A stretch of DNA of 64,000 bases from contig NC_134029.1 in the NCBI RefSeq assembly GCF_964204645.1, positions 13,940,850-14,004,849 on the forward strand, read 5' to 3'. Positions 21,690 to 32,529 of the stretch are shown piece by piece; position 1 is the first letter of the stretch; the number at the start of each line of letters is the position of its first letter. The DNA is from Tubulanus polymorphus (Eukaryota; Nemertea; Palaeonemertea; Tubulaniformes; Tubulanidae). Below the pieces are notes generated by a model. It saw nothing but the letters and a program-made list of their open reading frames with translations, was not told where the DNA came from and made no database searches. The position numbers and the translations under genes were made by a program.

Positions 21690-23826
21690 TCATCAACTTA
21701 CTCAAGAAATTGGTTCCGCGATCGCTCTGTAACACAGATGGGGCCCCGTGTCGGCAAATGATTTGCTCATAAAATATTCTAGCAACTGTGGCTGCCTCTT
21801 GGTCTTTCATAGCAAATGCTTCGACCCATTTTGTAAGATAATCAACGAAAACTAGAATATACTTATTCCCTGAAACAGTTGTTGGAAATGGACCACATAC
21901 ATCCATTGAGACCCTGTCCCATGGTCCAGTGACAGCGATCGGATTAACTGGGGCTCGTATGGGCTTTCCCGGCTTATTTTTGGTTGCACAGTCTCTACAA
22001 GATTTGATCCACTTTTCTACGTCTTTGTACATACCCGACCAATAATACCTAGCCCTTAATGTCTCATAGGTCCTCTTATGTCCCAAGTGACCACCGGTCA
22101 TTGAATCATGACCTGCTTCTAGAATTTCGGTGCGCATATTTTTGGGGATCACTAGTTGTCGCGGACCATCTGCCTCTATCTTTTTCTTTGTGTCCACATG
22201 ATAGAGTAGCCCTTCGTCATCCAAGAAGTAGTAGTCTGACAACAACAGGATTTCTCTGGCCTCCTTGTCCTCTTCCGGTAAGGAGCCGTCGGCTAGATTA
22301 TAAATGATATTCAGCAGATTCGGATCAGACCGTTGATTTACAGACAAGTCGTTTGGAATCGGATCTCGATTTTCGGCTTGTACCGCGCATGCCTCAATCG
22401 TGTCCTCTTCGATCTGGGGCTCAGGATACGGTCTCCGCGATAGACCGTCAACATTGCCGTGCAATTTCCCCGGACGATGAGAGATAGAATAATCAAACTG
22501 TTCAAGATAAAGCGCTATGCGACCCAAACGACCCGACAAATTCTTCATTGATTTTAGATATTGGAGACAGCTATGGTCAGTTATAATTTCAAAGTGATAT
22601 CCCCTCAGATAGGGTTCGAATTTCCGAACTCCTGCCGCTACTGCGAGAAGTTCACGGTCCGTGGTGGAGTAATTCTTTTCGGCTTTTGTTAGCCCACGCC
22701 CTGCATATGCGATTGCTCTCTCAGTGCCCTCCTGAACCTGTGCTAATACCATGCCAATGCCATCGTCAGAGGCATCCGTATATAGTAAAAATGGAGCTCC
22801 CCCATATATGGGATAGGCCAGAATAGGAACTTCGAGCATTGCTTGTTTCAAGGTGTCAAACGCTCGTTGACATGCAGCATCCCATTTATATGGAACACTT
22901 TTCTTGGTTAGATTATGGAGCGGCGCGGCTATAGTACTATACCCCTTACAGAATCGCCTATAGTAATTGGTAAACCCAAGAAAGCTGCGCAGTTGTTTTA
23001 GGGTGGTTGGAATGGGCCAGTTCTGGACCGCTGCTACTTTTTCGGGGTCGGTAGCAATGCCGTCTTTTGATAAACGGTGACTTAAGAAGTTGATTTCCTT
23101 GAGTGCGAAGTAGCACTTCTTAGGGTTCAGACGAAGCCCTGACGCTCGGAAACGATCAAAAATTCGCGCCAAATGTTCTAAGTGGGAGTCGAACGAGTCT
23201 GAATAGCAGATAATATCATCTAGGTATACAAGGCAAAACTTCCCGATCAAATTCCTGAGAAGACCACCCGTAAGTCTTTGAAAAGTCGATGGAGCTGATT
23301 TCAAACCGAAAGGCAATACCTTGAATTCTAGCAGACCAGTTTGAGTTATAAATGCAGTCTTTTCTCTGCTAGCTTCATCTACACCAACCTGCCAATAACC
23401 GCTCAAGAGGTCAAGTGAGCTAAAATATCTCGGTGATGCCTGTCCAACTTGAGCTAATAAATCGTCAATCCTCGGCAAGGGAAAAGAATCAGTCCGAGTG
23501 ACAGCATTGAGTCCTCTATAATCTACACAAAATCGCCACTTGACCTCACCGTCTGGGCTCTTTTTCTGTACTAACACCACTGGGGCAGCCCAAGGGCTCG
23601 TACTATATTGAACAATTCCATTGTCCAACATTTGTTTTACATGAGTGTCGATGACTTCCTGCATACGAGGGGTTGCCCTATATGGCCTCTTCCGAATAGG
23701 GGGTGCATCTCCAGTGTCTATAACGTGTTTGACAAAGTCCGTCTTACCCAATTCCTCTGGGGACCTAGCAAAAACATCTTTGTACGAGTGCAGTAACTTA
23801 AGAAGTTTTGTTCGTTGTGACGGCAT
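21619..23826 (-). pseudogene. pol: Element 2 pol: reverse transcriptase, RNase H, integrase N-terminal half
   Basis: 735-residue frame with the RT entry (PPIRKRPYRATP), the RT active site YLDD (201-204), RNase H blocks (LLYTDASDDG, DRELLAVAAG, ITDHSCLQYL), the integrase HHCC finger and the first two catalytic Asp (SMDVCG, QSDRGTN). It breaks off at YRPQRSS, before the catalytic Glu. A TGA lies directly upstream of the start (near 23830), between this ORF and the protease frame. Confidence 0.92.
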
Positions 23827-23861
23827 CAGGTCTCACTTGACTAGATCGATCTCAGGTAGTC

Positions 23862-25726
23862 CTATGTCAGCTGATGTCTGCGGATCGTTAACCTGAGTAA
23901 AATTGACCTCTGGTGGCCTTGGAAGCTGGCCAAAATCCCCCTTAGTTGACAGCGGCTGGTGGACCGTCCATCCCTCTGTCCATAATTGACCCAACCCTCA
24001 TACAAGGTCACATGTCGGGATGTAGGGTTCATGACCCTAATGGGAATCCCTGTTGAAGTGACATCAACTACTGACCTAGCGCCTAACAAATCCTGAGTGC
24101 GAAGATGGTTAGATGGCTCAAATACAGCAAACGGCGCTGGAGGTTTGTCCGACAAACAGTTTCCGTTCACAATTACTTCACACGAAGGTGGGACAATTGT
24201 CATTTCGGACACTTTAACTGTCGAGGGTTTTCCTAGATTGACTGTATTGCTACTAAAATGGATTGTGTCGGCACCTGGCAGCAGGAGAGCTTTCTTGCCG
24301 TAATCAATAACAGCATGTTGCTGTTCTAGGAAGTCTGCTCCGAGAATAACATCGGAGCTCACGTCATCGACAATATACATAGAATGGGTGAGATCTAGAT
24401 TACCCAGCTGAAAGTTTATATCTACTAATCCTCGCAAGTTAAACTTACTTCCATCTACCCCACGAGCGGAATGGAATAGTCCTTCTCGCGTTTCACCTGA
24501 CTGAATCTGCGGATTTCTATGTAAACAACCACTATTTAAAACGGATATTTCCGCGCCGGTGTCAATAAGAATATTAAGTGGTATACCAGAATGATGACCA
24601 ACTACCCGATTAGCAACAGTAGCCATTATTGACGGAAAATAGTTCTGGGTAACCCCGTCCTGTTCGTCGGTTGTGGAGGCAGAAACTCCACTAAAAACCT
24701 CTGTATTACGTGTCGACTCGTCCTTTTCGGCCTCTGAGTCTACGACAACCTCGTCTTGAACCAAGTCACTTCCCTCGTTACACCCATACAACCCATTATC
24801 CGAACTCTCATTCGGTCGAGAAAAATTAAAAGATTCTTCCTGCGAAAATGTGTTAGCTAATTCAGCCTCTTTTTGGCAGAAGGCAGCTTCCGCTGACCTT
24901 GGTGACTTCAATTCGGACTGATTTGTATCTTCGACCACACCCTGATTTAGTATTTTACTCTCTGAGTATTTTACCTTGTGATCAATTTTATTTGATGGCA
25001 TAATTTCGCATTGTACCGCTGATTCAACTGTCGCAGGGCAACTCTGTTGCGCGACTTCACGCCCCTTAATTATCGGAGAACCCTGTTCCCGCATACCGTC
25101 GCCAGTCGTCGAATTCCCCGGATCGACATTCAGACTGCAGCGCGGCCTACTATCATAACACACATTGAGGAATGATTTATTCGTTTGAATCTCATCTATA
25201 ACCACCGGATCACAAAATGTGACTTTTTTATGCCCTTCTCCATAGAATTTATCCCCAAATCGAACTTCATCTTCTTTTAAGTCATTTTCAAATTCAGATT
25301 CTTTGTCTTGACCGTTATAAAAATGATCTGCCCCCCACGAGGGTGTACGACACTCAGAGAACGTTCCAGAATAATCTTTAAGTTCAGTTTCATCAAAATA
25401 ATAAGAATCAATCCAATCAGTTTTCAAGTCTTGAACATATTCTGATGGATCAAATAATTCGCAATCATCTAGACACGATTGCGACGACAAATACATGTCC
25501 TCATTATAAAAATCACCATTTCTACAGGATGAATCATCGTAATACCAGTGTTGATAGTAGTGACTATCATCCCACCAGAAATCAGATTCCCCTAGCGATG
25601 CATTTGTTGCGGGCCGTATTGTCGATTCGTCACTGGGCGGCCATTCCTCATAGGATGTTCGTTGGCTACACTGGGGCGACCATTTGTGGTGGTTCGACCC
25701 CACCCTTGCTGGTCTCCTACAGGATG
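23862..25726 (-). CDS. Element 2 protease with long acidic linker
   Basis: Frame running from the edge of the inserted DNA transposon to 23862. The N-terminal 330 residues or so form an unusual Asp/Tyr/Ser-rich linker (for example DFWWDDSHYYQHWYYDD) with no known domain. They are followed by an aspartic protease (LIDTGAEIS, VILGADFLEQQ). The last 30 residues are read out of frame after an indel near 23990. In the undisturbed element this frame began about 50 bases further right, after the gag stop. The apparent N-terminus reaching 25835 is transposon sequence. Confidence 0.82.
25718..25726. repeat. 9-bp target site duplication TACAGGATG, left
   Basis: TACAGGATG immediately left of the inverted repeat recurs at 28065-28073 immediately right of it. 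Confidence 0.9.
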
Positions 25727-25925
25727 CGGTTCCTGAACTTCGCTGAAAAAGCTGAATCACTGAAACGCTGAAATAAAAACGCCGAAATTTCAGGGAATTC
25801 CCGAAAAACGCTGAAATCGTGCTAGGTACCAACAATACACGTTTTGAAATATTTTCCGGGCCGGTGTCCGCTACCGAGTCCTGAACCGTGTTTTAGTCTC
25901 TACCTTCGGTTACAGAGACACGCAT
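25727..25925 (+). repeat. Left terminal inverted repeat of the DNA transposon
   Basis: Matches the reverse complement of 27832-28064. The left copy is shorter, lacking one or two GCTGAAA/GGGAATT subrepeat blocks. Confidence 0.88.
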
Positions 25926-27831
25926 GGACAGTATGTGTGGAGTATACTTCTAGAGGGCCACTTGTTGGACAAATTAATTCGCTTGAAATCCGGATTTTTA
26001 ATGCATACAGGCAGCATAATGAGGAAAACCCATTCACAAACCGTGCAAGCCAACTTAAACACTGCTCAATATTCCCTGCAAGACGCAAAATATCTTATTT
26101 GAACGTTCATGTATAAAACATGGAGCAACTTTTCTTTTGTCAACACGTTGATGGGCGACGGACTATGTCACTATGGTATTCTCTGAAGGAGGTAAATTAA
26201 ATTTGACAGCTAGTTATATAAATGATGCAGCTTTTGGACAAAAGGGATCTAACTAAATTTCTTTTTAATTCACTGTGGAATGGAATGGATTGACGCCAAT
26301 GGCATGCAGTAGGCCCCTACGTATGGGTCATACTGATTAGCGTCAACCAATTAATCTAAATCGGGCTAACCATTCAACAACTGTGAATAATTTATTTGCT
26401 GTGGCGTGATAATAATTAGTTTTTTTGAAGAAATGACATACCAACTGTTAGAAAAATGTACCGATTCTTATTTTTAGACTACTACTGAATCTATAAAATA
26501 AAAGGGGGAGTCATAGACAAAGTTGATATGCTTAGCTGGTGACACTTCTTGTCAAGTACATCTTCTCAAGTACTGGGTGTTTTGTAAGTTTTATTTCAGT
26601 ATTTATTTACTAAGTGCTGTTCTCTCAGACCTCAGTGCTTTCAAACTAGGCCCACCCCATAGGCTATATAGTCCAGGGTGTATTAGCCACTATTCTTTTA
26701 TATCCGACTAAAATGCACCTTTTTCTATTTTTAGATTCAGGCTTAGAATGTGCAAATTTTTTGAGATACTGAGAAATCAGATGGCACCAGTAAACTTCAA
26801 CTGCGAAATTTGCAGCAGGATAGCTGAACGACACAATTTTTAAAAATAAAATGGCTATTCGAATGCTATTTCAATAATAACTTGATTCAACCAGAGAGAA
26901 ATAAGTCAATTGCGGATGTACAGTACACCCACTTTTCTTCCCTGTTTCCTGGTACCAAATTTTTAGTCTTAAGCTAAGCGATATTCTAAGGTATACTAGT
27001 GGATTTCATTAGAATATGAAGCAATGGAACCAGAATTCTAGCCAGAGTTAAGCGAACTATTGATTCTGATATAATGTAAGAACTGATTTCCTTTGTATAC
27101 TCTTGCAGAATGTGTTATTTCAAGCTGTTAAATAATATAGTTAGACAAATGTCCAATTATTGGATCTTTCTTGTTGACTCGTTTAATTTTGTGAGTTAAG
27201 AGTTCCAGTCAATCCACAATGTGCAGTGCCTAGCCTTCATCTACACTAAAGCCATGCCTGTGTATGGGAAAAAAATATCGATCGACTCCTATAGGCCAGA
27301 CACATCAAAGCATGCAATACATTGCAGATAGTAGTCTCCGGCAAGTCGAAAGAGAAAGTAAACCAGGTTTTACCCCGTACCCTACCCGGGAACAAAGACA
27401 CTTAAAGATTCCTTCCTCCTTGTAGAAATTGTAGAAATATGGCACCCAATTGTAGCAATGCTAAGTACAGTATACTATGACGGTTAAAACCTTTATTAAC
27501 GAATTTCAATGACACCGAAAATAGAATCAAAATAATCATTAGTTCCATGCTAGCACTTAATTTGGGTTATCACTATCAGGTTCAGCCTAACTGTACTTTC
27601 ATTCAGCTACTACTTGTATGAGACTTGGCAATGATAAGTTGCAAGAAATCACCAAACATAAGAAAAAATATTGTGAATTAATATTACTGTGATTAAGAAT
27701 TTATTCAAATGAAGTGATAACTTCATTGTTAGATCGTACCGGTATATGCACATAAAACTATGGCAAAAAACACATCTAACAATCCACGCAATCCGCAATC
27801 GATCAAGTCGGTCATGACGACGACCTTAAGG

Positions 27832-28064
27832 CATGTCTCTGTAACCGAAGGTAGAGCATAAAACACGGTTCAGGACTCGTCAGCGGACACCTGCCCGGAA
27901 AACATTTCAAAACGTGTATTGTCGGTACCTAGCACGATTTCAGCGTTTTTCGGGAATTCCCTGAAATTTCGGCGTTTTTCGGAAATTCCCTGAAATTTCA
28001 GCGTTTTTATTTCAGCGTTTCAGCTTTTCAGTGTTTCAGCTTTTTCAGCGAAGTTCAGGAACCG
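27832..28064 (-). repeat. Right terminal inverted repeat of the DNA transposon
   Basis: Reverse-complement partner of 25727-25925 with extra internal subrepeats. It ends GTTCAGGAACCG next to the 9-bp duplication. Confidence 0.88.
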
Positions 28065-28173
28065 TACAGGATGAGGTCCCATGGCGTTTCCCTGATTTGG
28101 CCAATTCAACCCTGGGCGTTGATTGCTAAATCTTCTATTGTTGTAATAACGTCTAGAGTTTGCCGGGCTAGAA

Positions 28174-29112
28174 TTATAGATTTCTGTCATCTGGGCGCCT
28201 CTGATATCCCTGATCCACTTGCCAGGTAGGGCAGTTACGGGCGTAATGTCCCGGGGCGTGGCAGCGGTAACAAATCACGCTCCCTCCGCTTGATCTCTGT
28301 AGAGATCGCCTTTCATCTGGAGATACTCCCCTCTCATGCTGGTCATGGCGTCTAGGGTTCGAATCCCTATTTTGAGTTGACATGAGTTGTTTAAACATGT
28401 CACGCAATTCAGCCATGACTTCTCGTACCTCCTGATTCGGGCTTGCCTCAAGCTGATTAACCGAGGGGGCAGTTTTCTTCTTTTTCTCTATGTGTTCTGC
28501 CATCCTACCGGTCTCCCAGGCATCTCTAAAAGTAGCGGGCCGCTGGGACAGCAGATAAAAGGAAATTTCCGGTTTCGAGTTGTTAATTAACAACATTTTC
28601 TTCTGGTGATCAGAGAACTTTAAGCTAGAGGCCAACCGATCGATGTCCTCAGCAAATTGGTCAATCGGTTGCCCCTCCCCCTGTTTCATGGTTGTCAGGG
28701 CAGATTCCCTGACTATGGCCCAAGTTGTCGGGCTAAACTGTTTTATGAAAGCAGCAACGATATCATCCCAAGGGGTAATTTTTAAGTTGCCAGCCGCATC
28801 AGTCTCTTGATCGATGTGCAGATCGTTGAAAAGGACCAAAGCAGGTCCGGATAGAAACCAGAAAATCTGTTTCTTTTTGTCCTCAGTGGTCCAGCCTCTG
28901 AGGTCAGCGAGCCTATCATATCCCCTAAACCATTCATCCACATCTTGATTGTCCCGGCCTGTGAATTTCGGAAGGAGGCTGTAATTTACAAACGCTGCTG
29001 CTGAGCCCATCTGCTCCTGAAGCCCCGTCAGCGCCCGCATGACTGCGTCATTGCTGACCGAACTATCAGCAGCCGTACCCGGATCCCCTTGGGCCCGACT
29101 TCGAGTCGTCAT
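28174..29112 (-). CDS. gag: Element 2 gag with zinc knuckle
   Basis: 312-residue structural protein, intact, starting MTTRSRAQGDPG. The middle resembles the capsid region of Ty3/gypsy gag (EWFRGYDRLADLRGW, then QIFWFLSGPALVLF). A Lys-rich stretch (EKKKKTAP) and a single CCHC knuckle (CYRCHAPGHYARNC) form the nucleocapsid. It ends at 28174, about 45 bases before the protease frame opens, so gag and pol are in different frames without an overlap visible here. Confidence 0.9.
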   Translation of the reverse strand: MTTRSRAQGDPGTAADSSVSNDAVMRALTGLQEQMGSAAAFVNYSLLPKFTGRDNQDVDEWFRGYDRLADLRGWTTEDKKKQIFWFLSGPALVLFNDLHIDQETDAAGNLKITPWDDIVAAFIKQFSPTTWAIVRESALTTMKQGEGQPIDQFAEDIDRLASSLKFSDHQKKMLLINNSKPEISFYLLSQRPATFRDAWETGRMAEHIEKKKKTAPSVNQLEASPNQEVREVMAELRDMFKQLMSTQNRDSNPRRHDQHERGVSPDERRSLQRSSGGSVICYRCHAPGHYARNCPTWQVDQGYQRRPDDRNL

Positions 29113-29264
29113 TGTAAAAAAAATTCATTCAAAATTTCTATTGTTAAAATCATTATTACTATTACCGATATTCTAACTGATATTACTATTATTATTATTC
29201 TTATTATTATCTTATTATTATTATTATCCCTAAAATTCGTATGAATAATGCCAATGTATGGAAT

Positions 29265-29531
29265 TTATTGAAAGATCATGGCATAAAACCTAGAGCTTTC
29301 CGCCCACGAGGGGTCCTTGTGCTCTTTTCCCAGCACTTCCGCGGTTTCTACGAGGCAATTTCGAAGGTGCCTTAACTTTGGCCCATTAGCATTTACAATA
29401 AGCTCAAATGTTTCCTCGTCACCGGATGCGTTCGCATCCTGCTCCGCCCAATAGAGACCGTATAGGCCATCCGTGAATACTTCTAACAGAAAATCATAGG
29501 TTTCTTGGGCCTCTATGATCTCTTCATCCAT
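29265..29531 (-). CDS. Small acidic ORF in the leader of element 2
   Basis: 88 residues, starting MDEEIIEAQETYDF, strongly acidic, no membrane segment, no known domain. It lies between the primer site and gag on the same strand, with about 150 bases before gag. No counterpart is visible in the leader of element 1. It may be a small accessory protein or an upstream ORF affecting gag translation. I cannot tell whether it is translated. Confidence 0.4.
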   Translation of the reverse strand: MDEEIIEAQETYDFLLEVFTDGLYGLYWAEQDANASGDEETFELIVNANGPKLRHLRNCLVETAEVLGKEHKDPSWAESSRFYAMIFQ

Positions 29532-29640
29532 AATTCAGAAATTATATATAATACTATCGTATAAGAAATTCAAAAATTTTTTTTTGTGTTATTTGAATTG
29601 GAATTTAAAGTAGCTTATTTATTATATATTATTCCGGAGA

Positions 29641-29658
29641 TCCCGGGTTTCGGCACCA
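29641..29658 (-). promoter_or_regulatory. Primer binding site of element 2 (tRNA-Phe type)
   Basis: Minus-strand TGGTGCCGAAACCCGGGA, three bases inside the 5' LTR. It is complementary to the 3' end of eukaryotic tRNA-Phe, whose acceptor strand starts GCCGAAA. Confidence 0.85.
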
Positions 29659-29661
29659 ATA

Positions 29662-30745
29662 TGTTCCGCGGTCCCTTTCTCTATTGTCTTTTTCCTCTAT
29701 TACAAACTCCGGTCCCTGGCGAGAAAGTCGACCACGAACACAGAAACCCGAAAACCAAGGAATAAAAGGAACTCCGGATTTAAATATGATAATACTCAAC
29801 TTTAATTCTACAATTTTAACTGAACTATAGTCTCAACAATTTATAAAATTCCCTACCTTTTAATTTAGAATTTTGTTACAAATCCCGCACACAAGAAGAT
29901 GCAATTCAACCGGATAGCCGAAAGTTATCTGTTCTATAGTCTTCTAATGCTTCCCCTGAAAATGCTTCCTAAAAGAGTCCGCTCTCTCTCGAGGTGCGGC
30001 CCCTTTTATACGGCTGCGTCCACACCCAAGAAAAATCCAGAACCCTGCTTGCGGCCAGCCGTAAAAGGGAACGAGCAACCAACGCAGCACCACGACGCAG
30101 AGCCGGGGTCCTGATTCCTAGACTTTTCATTCGCTGCTAACTTTAACCCGACCCTCGACGTCATGATACCTGCCGGTCTGCTCCCCTTCTCAACCGCACC
30201 GAAGAGATTACATATATACTATTTTTCCAACCCTCGAACTCATTTATTTTAACTTATCCAATGATTACAATTCCCGCAATGAATGGTATTTAATTTTGTC
30301 TAAATATTAATATACAATGTAATCCGAAATATCATCTTTCTTATTTATATTCTTTATCATTATTAGTACATACAAATTTAAACACACAAACTCTTATTAA
30401 TTAAAATAATAAAACTCTTTAATATTACTTTTTAATATTACTCTTTTAATATTACTTCTTATTATCGAATTATCAGACTAAGGGTCAGCGAGTGTTTCAT
30501 AAGTTGATTTCATAATTGCTCATTTCCACGAATTCTTCTCATGACTACAGCGCCGTGATTACCTTCAAAGTGATTTAGAATGCTCGTCTGATACAAGTAT
30601 AAATGTTTCAGACAAACAACCATTAAGGCGGATAATGTATTATCGTACATAAGGAACAATGCGTGTGTTCTCCCAGGACCATGCCAAGAAACCTACGTAT
30701 ACAAATCGTTTGATCTTTTTGAAAGTACAATTCAGCTGCGGATCA
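29662..30745 (-). repeat. 5' LTR of element 2
   Basis: 1084 bp, the promoter-bearing LTR for this minus-strand element. It is nearly identical to 15290-16372. Confidence 0.95.
30001..30010 (-). promoter_or_regulatory. TATA box in the 5' LTR of element 2
   Basis: Minus-strand TATAAAAGGG followed by a GC-rich stretch, a plausible core promoter for the element RNA. The same box is present in the other LTR. Confidence 0.6.
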
Positions 30746-30749
30746 TAAC
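30746..30749. repeat. Target site duplication TAAC, right side of element 2
   Basis: Partner of 15286-15289. Confidence 0.88.
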
Positions 30750-31131
30750 TAATATGCTTATCAATATCTCTTTAGTTAATACCCCAGTACATACGACACT
30801 TTTACTGTCAGATTCAACAAACCACGCAATGAAACGCTAAATGAAACGAAATGAACCACGCAACGAAACGCTAAAGCAAGTCTAAGTTAATGTAAAGAAA
30901 AATTATAAAATGCCAACTAATACAAGTACTTCAGTTACCACTCTTAAACACGACACTCTTCCTTTAAAAAAAATGTTCCTAATATTTCCTAAAACGAGAA
31001 GCTAATTAATAACACAACTACTGAGGTTTCCAAATAGCTATCTGGATGAAGTACATCCCGAAATCAAATACTTTACTAGATTACGACCGTATACATACGA
31101 AAAAACTGGTCCCGGGTTTCGGCACCAAATC
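30750..31131 (-). other. Leader of element 1, outer part, with primer site
   Basis: Non-coding leader between the 5' LTR and the element 2 insertion. It includes a short tandem repeat (ccacgcaaygaaacgctaaa, twice, near 30822-30872) and the primer binding site at 31110-31127. Confidence 0.75.
31110..31127 (-). promoter_or_regulatory. Primer binding site of element 1 (tRNA-Phe type)
   Basis: Minus-strand TGGTGCCGAAACCCGGGA, four bases inside the 5' LTR, identical over 18 bases to the site of element 2. Confidence 0.85.
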
Positions 31132-31590
31132 TGTCGTGCGACCTGGAGGGGGAAGCCCGAAATTGCTGTGGGAGAGCGCCGCTGTTCTTGTTCGTGACGT
31201 ATGCACTTCCCCTCCTGTCCTGCACGGCGATATAGAAACCAGAAACCAAACATAACCAACAACTAAACTCAGGTTGATAAAATGATGCAAGGGTTCTATT
31301 GCATGAAACTTAACCAAATGACAACTGACAATATCATTTCACCCTTACCCTACTTGGTGCGCTGCCTCTGCTCTGGTCGAAGCCGCCAATGTTGCTCTCC
31401 CTCTCCGTTTTTCCCCGTGAGTACCGTGCCTTTATTCTAGAAATTTATCTTATCTAATTCCGGGTTTGAACATAAAGCTTTTAATTATTCTATAATTACT
31501 AAACAGCAGGAATTGTCCCACGAGCTTGAGATAGCCTAATAGCAGAAAGTGATACGTAGTTAAATTGATTAAAATGCCTATGTCGCAACA
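31132..31590 (-). repeat. 5' LTR of element 1
   Basis: 459 bp, partner of 4794-5252. A minus-strand AATAAA lies at 31431-31436. Confidence 0.95.
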
Positions 31591-31594
31591 AAAT
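31591..31594. repeat. Target site duplication AAAT, right side of element 1
   Basis: Partner of 4790-4793. Confidence 0.9.
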
Positions 31595-32324
31595 ATTAAA
31601 CCAGATCCTTCAAAATATTTCTCTTCTATTTTAGTTTTTACTTCATTATAACATTTATTTAATTTATCATCTATATGTTGTTTAGATATAATATGTTGTG
31701 AATGAGAATTTATATTATATATTGGTTTATCTTCAGATTTTATAAACTTTACTTTAGAAGATATACTAATTTTAGGGTATTCAACATCTATTATTATTTT
31801 TATTATTTCTTTCATATTTTCTAAATGTTTTTTATTTTCTTCTAATGTTTTTCCTTTATGAAATTTAAACTCGATAGCTGCTGGGCCAATATCACTTTTA
31901 AATGCTTCGGTTATCTCTATATCTTTTTTATTATCTAATGAATTAATATATTTTCTTACATCTTCCATGTATGGTCTTTTATTGTTTAATTTATTTTTTA
32001 TGCTTTTAATTGTCTTCTGTTTCTTATCATTATCTTTATCAAAATAATCTTCACCTAAAGTATCATTATTCATATTTCTGATATGACTTTTAGATTTCAA
32101 ATGTTCTTTATAATATCTTTTATCACTGAATGATTGATTACATGTATCACATTTATATGTTTCTTTTCATTCTATAATTCATCTAATTTAGATTCTAATA
32201 TATCATCTTTATATTCTAGTTTCAATTTATTCTCTAAATGTGTTTTAGTTTTATTGTGTCTTGCTTTTTGGGATTTATCTATATTGATATTACATGTTGG
32301 ACAGTAGTACTTATTTGCTTCCAT
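31595..32324 (-). pseudogene. Polinton-associated C2H2 zinc-finger protein (left copy)
   Basis: Gene directly upstream of the polymerase, separated from it only by the element 1 insertion. From the ATG at 32322-32324 the product has a first zinc finger (CPTC, then HNKTKTH; spacing CX2CX11HX5H, as in U1/matrin-type fingers). An in-frame TAG follows at the same codon as in the right copy. The second finger region (CX2CX12HX5H in the right copy) is out of frame here by one missing A. From about 32100 a 200-residue Lys-rich frame is open (KSKSHIRNMNND, and RPYMEDVRKYINSLDNKKD). It ends at EKYFEGSGL, then reads into the LTR. It is probably a nucleic-acid-binding protein. Confidence 0.75.
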
Positions 32325-32529
32325 TTTAATACTAAATTTTTTATTAAAATTGATTTTAGAAGTTCAATGATTTATATATGAATTATTTCAATCACACTTT
32401 ACTAACACTTTTAATGTTTAAAAATCTAACTCACACAAATATGAATCTTGAAATAATGTTGTAAATATATACTTTTATATTGAATAATCTGTCAATTTAA
32501 ATGTTATTCATTTATATGATTATTTTAAG
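32325..32529 (-). other. AT-rich leader between Polinton terminus and zinc-finger gene
   Basis: Conserved with the mirror region at 42586-42790. No ORF. It probably holds the promoter of the zinc-finger/polymerase genes. Confidence 0.5.

Larger units (their letters stand above)
25727..28064. mobile_element. Non-autonomous DNA transposon with long inverted repeats, Mutator-like by its 9-bp duplication
   Basis: 2338 bp inserted between gag and protease of element 2. The ends are inverted repeats starting CGGTTCCTGAACTTCGCTGA, about 200-230 bp each, rich in short GCTGAAA subrepeats. The 9-bp duplication fits Mutator-like elements, although other superfamilies with 8-10 bp duplications are not excluded. 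The interior (25926-27831) has no ORF longer than about 90 codons and no transposase motif, so the copy depended on an enzyme supplied elsewhere. Confidence 0.85.
15290..30745 (-). mobile_element. Element 2: env-bearing Ty3/gypsy LTR retrotransposon nested in element 1
   Basis: Full-length minus-strand element. From the right it has a 5' LTR (29662-30745), primer site, small leader ORF, gag, protease, RT-RNase H-integrase with chromodomain, a broken env, a spacer, a polypurine tract and a 3' LTR (15290-16372). Its length is 15.5 kb, or about 13.1 kb without the DNA transposon at 25727-28064. TAAC duplications flank it. It is a distant relative of element 1, with the same gene order, primer tRNA and env type but very different LTRs. 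The LTRs differ by about six changes in 1083 bp. pol and env have frameshifts. Confidence 0.93.
4794..31590 (-). mobile_element. Element 1: env-bearing Ty3/gypsy LTR retrotransposon, itself interrupted
   Basis: This is a complete minus-strand LTR element. From the right it has a 5' LTR (31132-31590), primer site, leader, gag, protease, RT-RNase H-integrase with chromodomain, env, a 1.9-kb spacer, a polypurine tract and a 3' LTR (4794-5252). Its own length is about 11.3 kb, because 15290-30745 is a second element inserted in its leader. It is flanked by AAAT duplications. The two LTRs are each 459 bp and differ at four positions by eye, so the insertion is fairly recent. gag-pol has several frame changes while env is open. 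Gene order and env resemble Metaviridae errantivirus-type elements. Confidence 0.93.

Noticed and set aside
25727-25835. N-terminal extension of the element 2 protease ORF
   Set aside because: It is read from the inverted repeat of the inserted DNA transposon and not from the retroelement.
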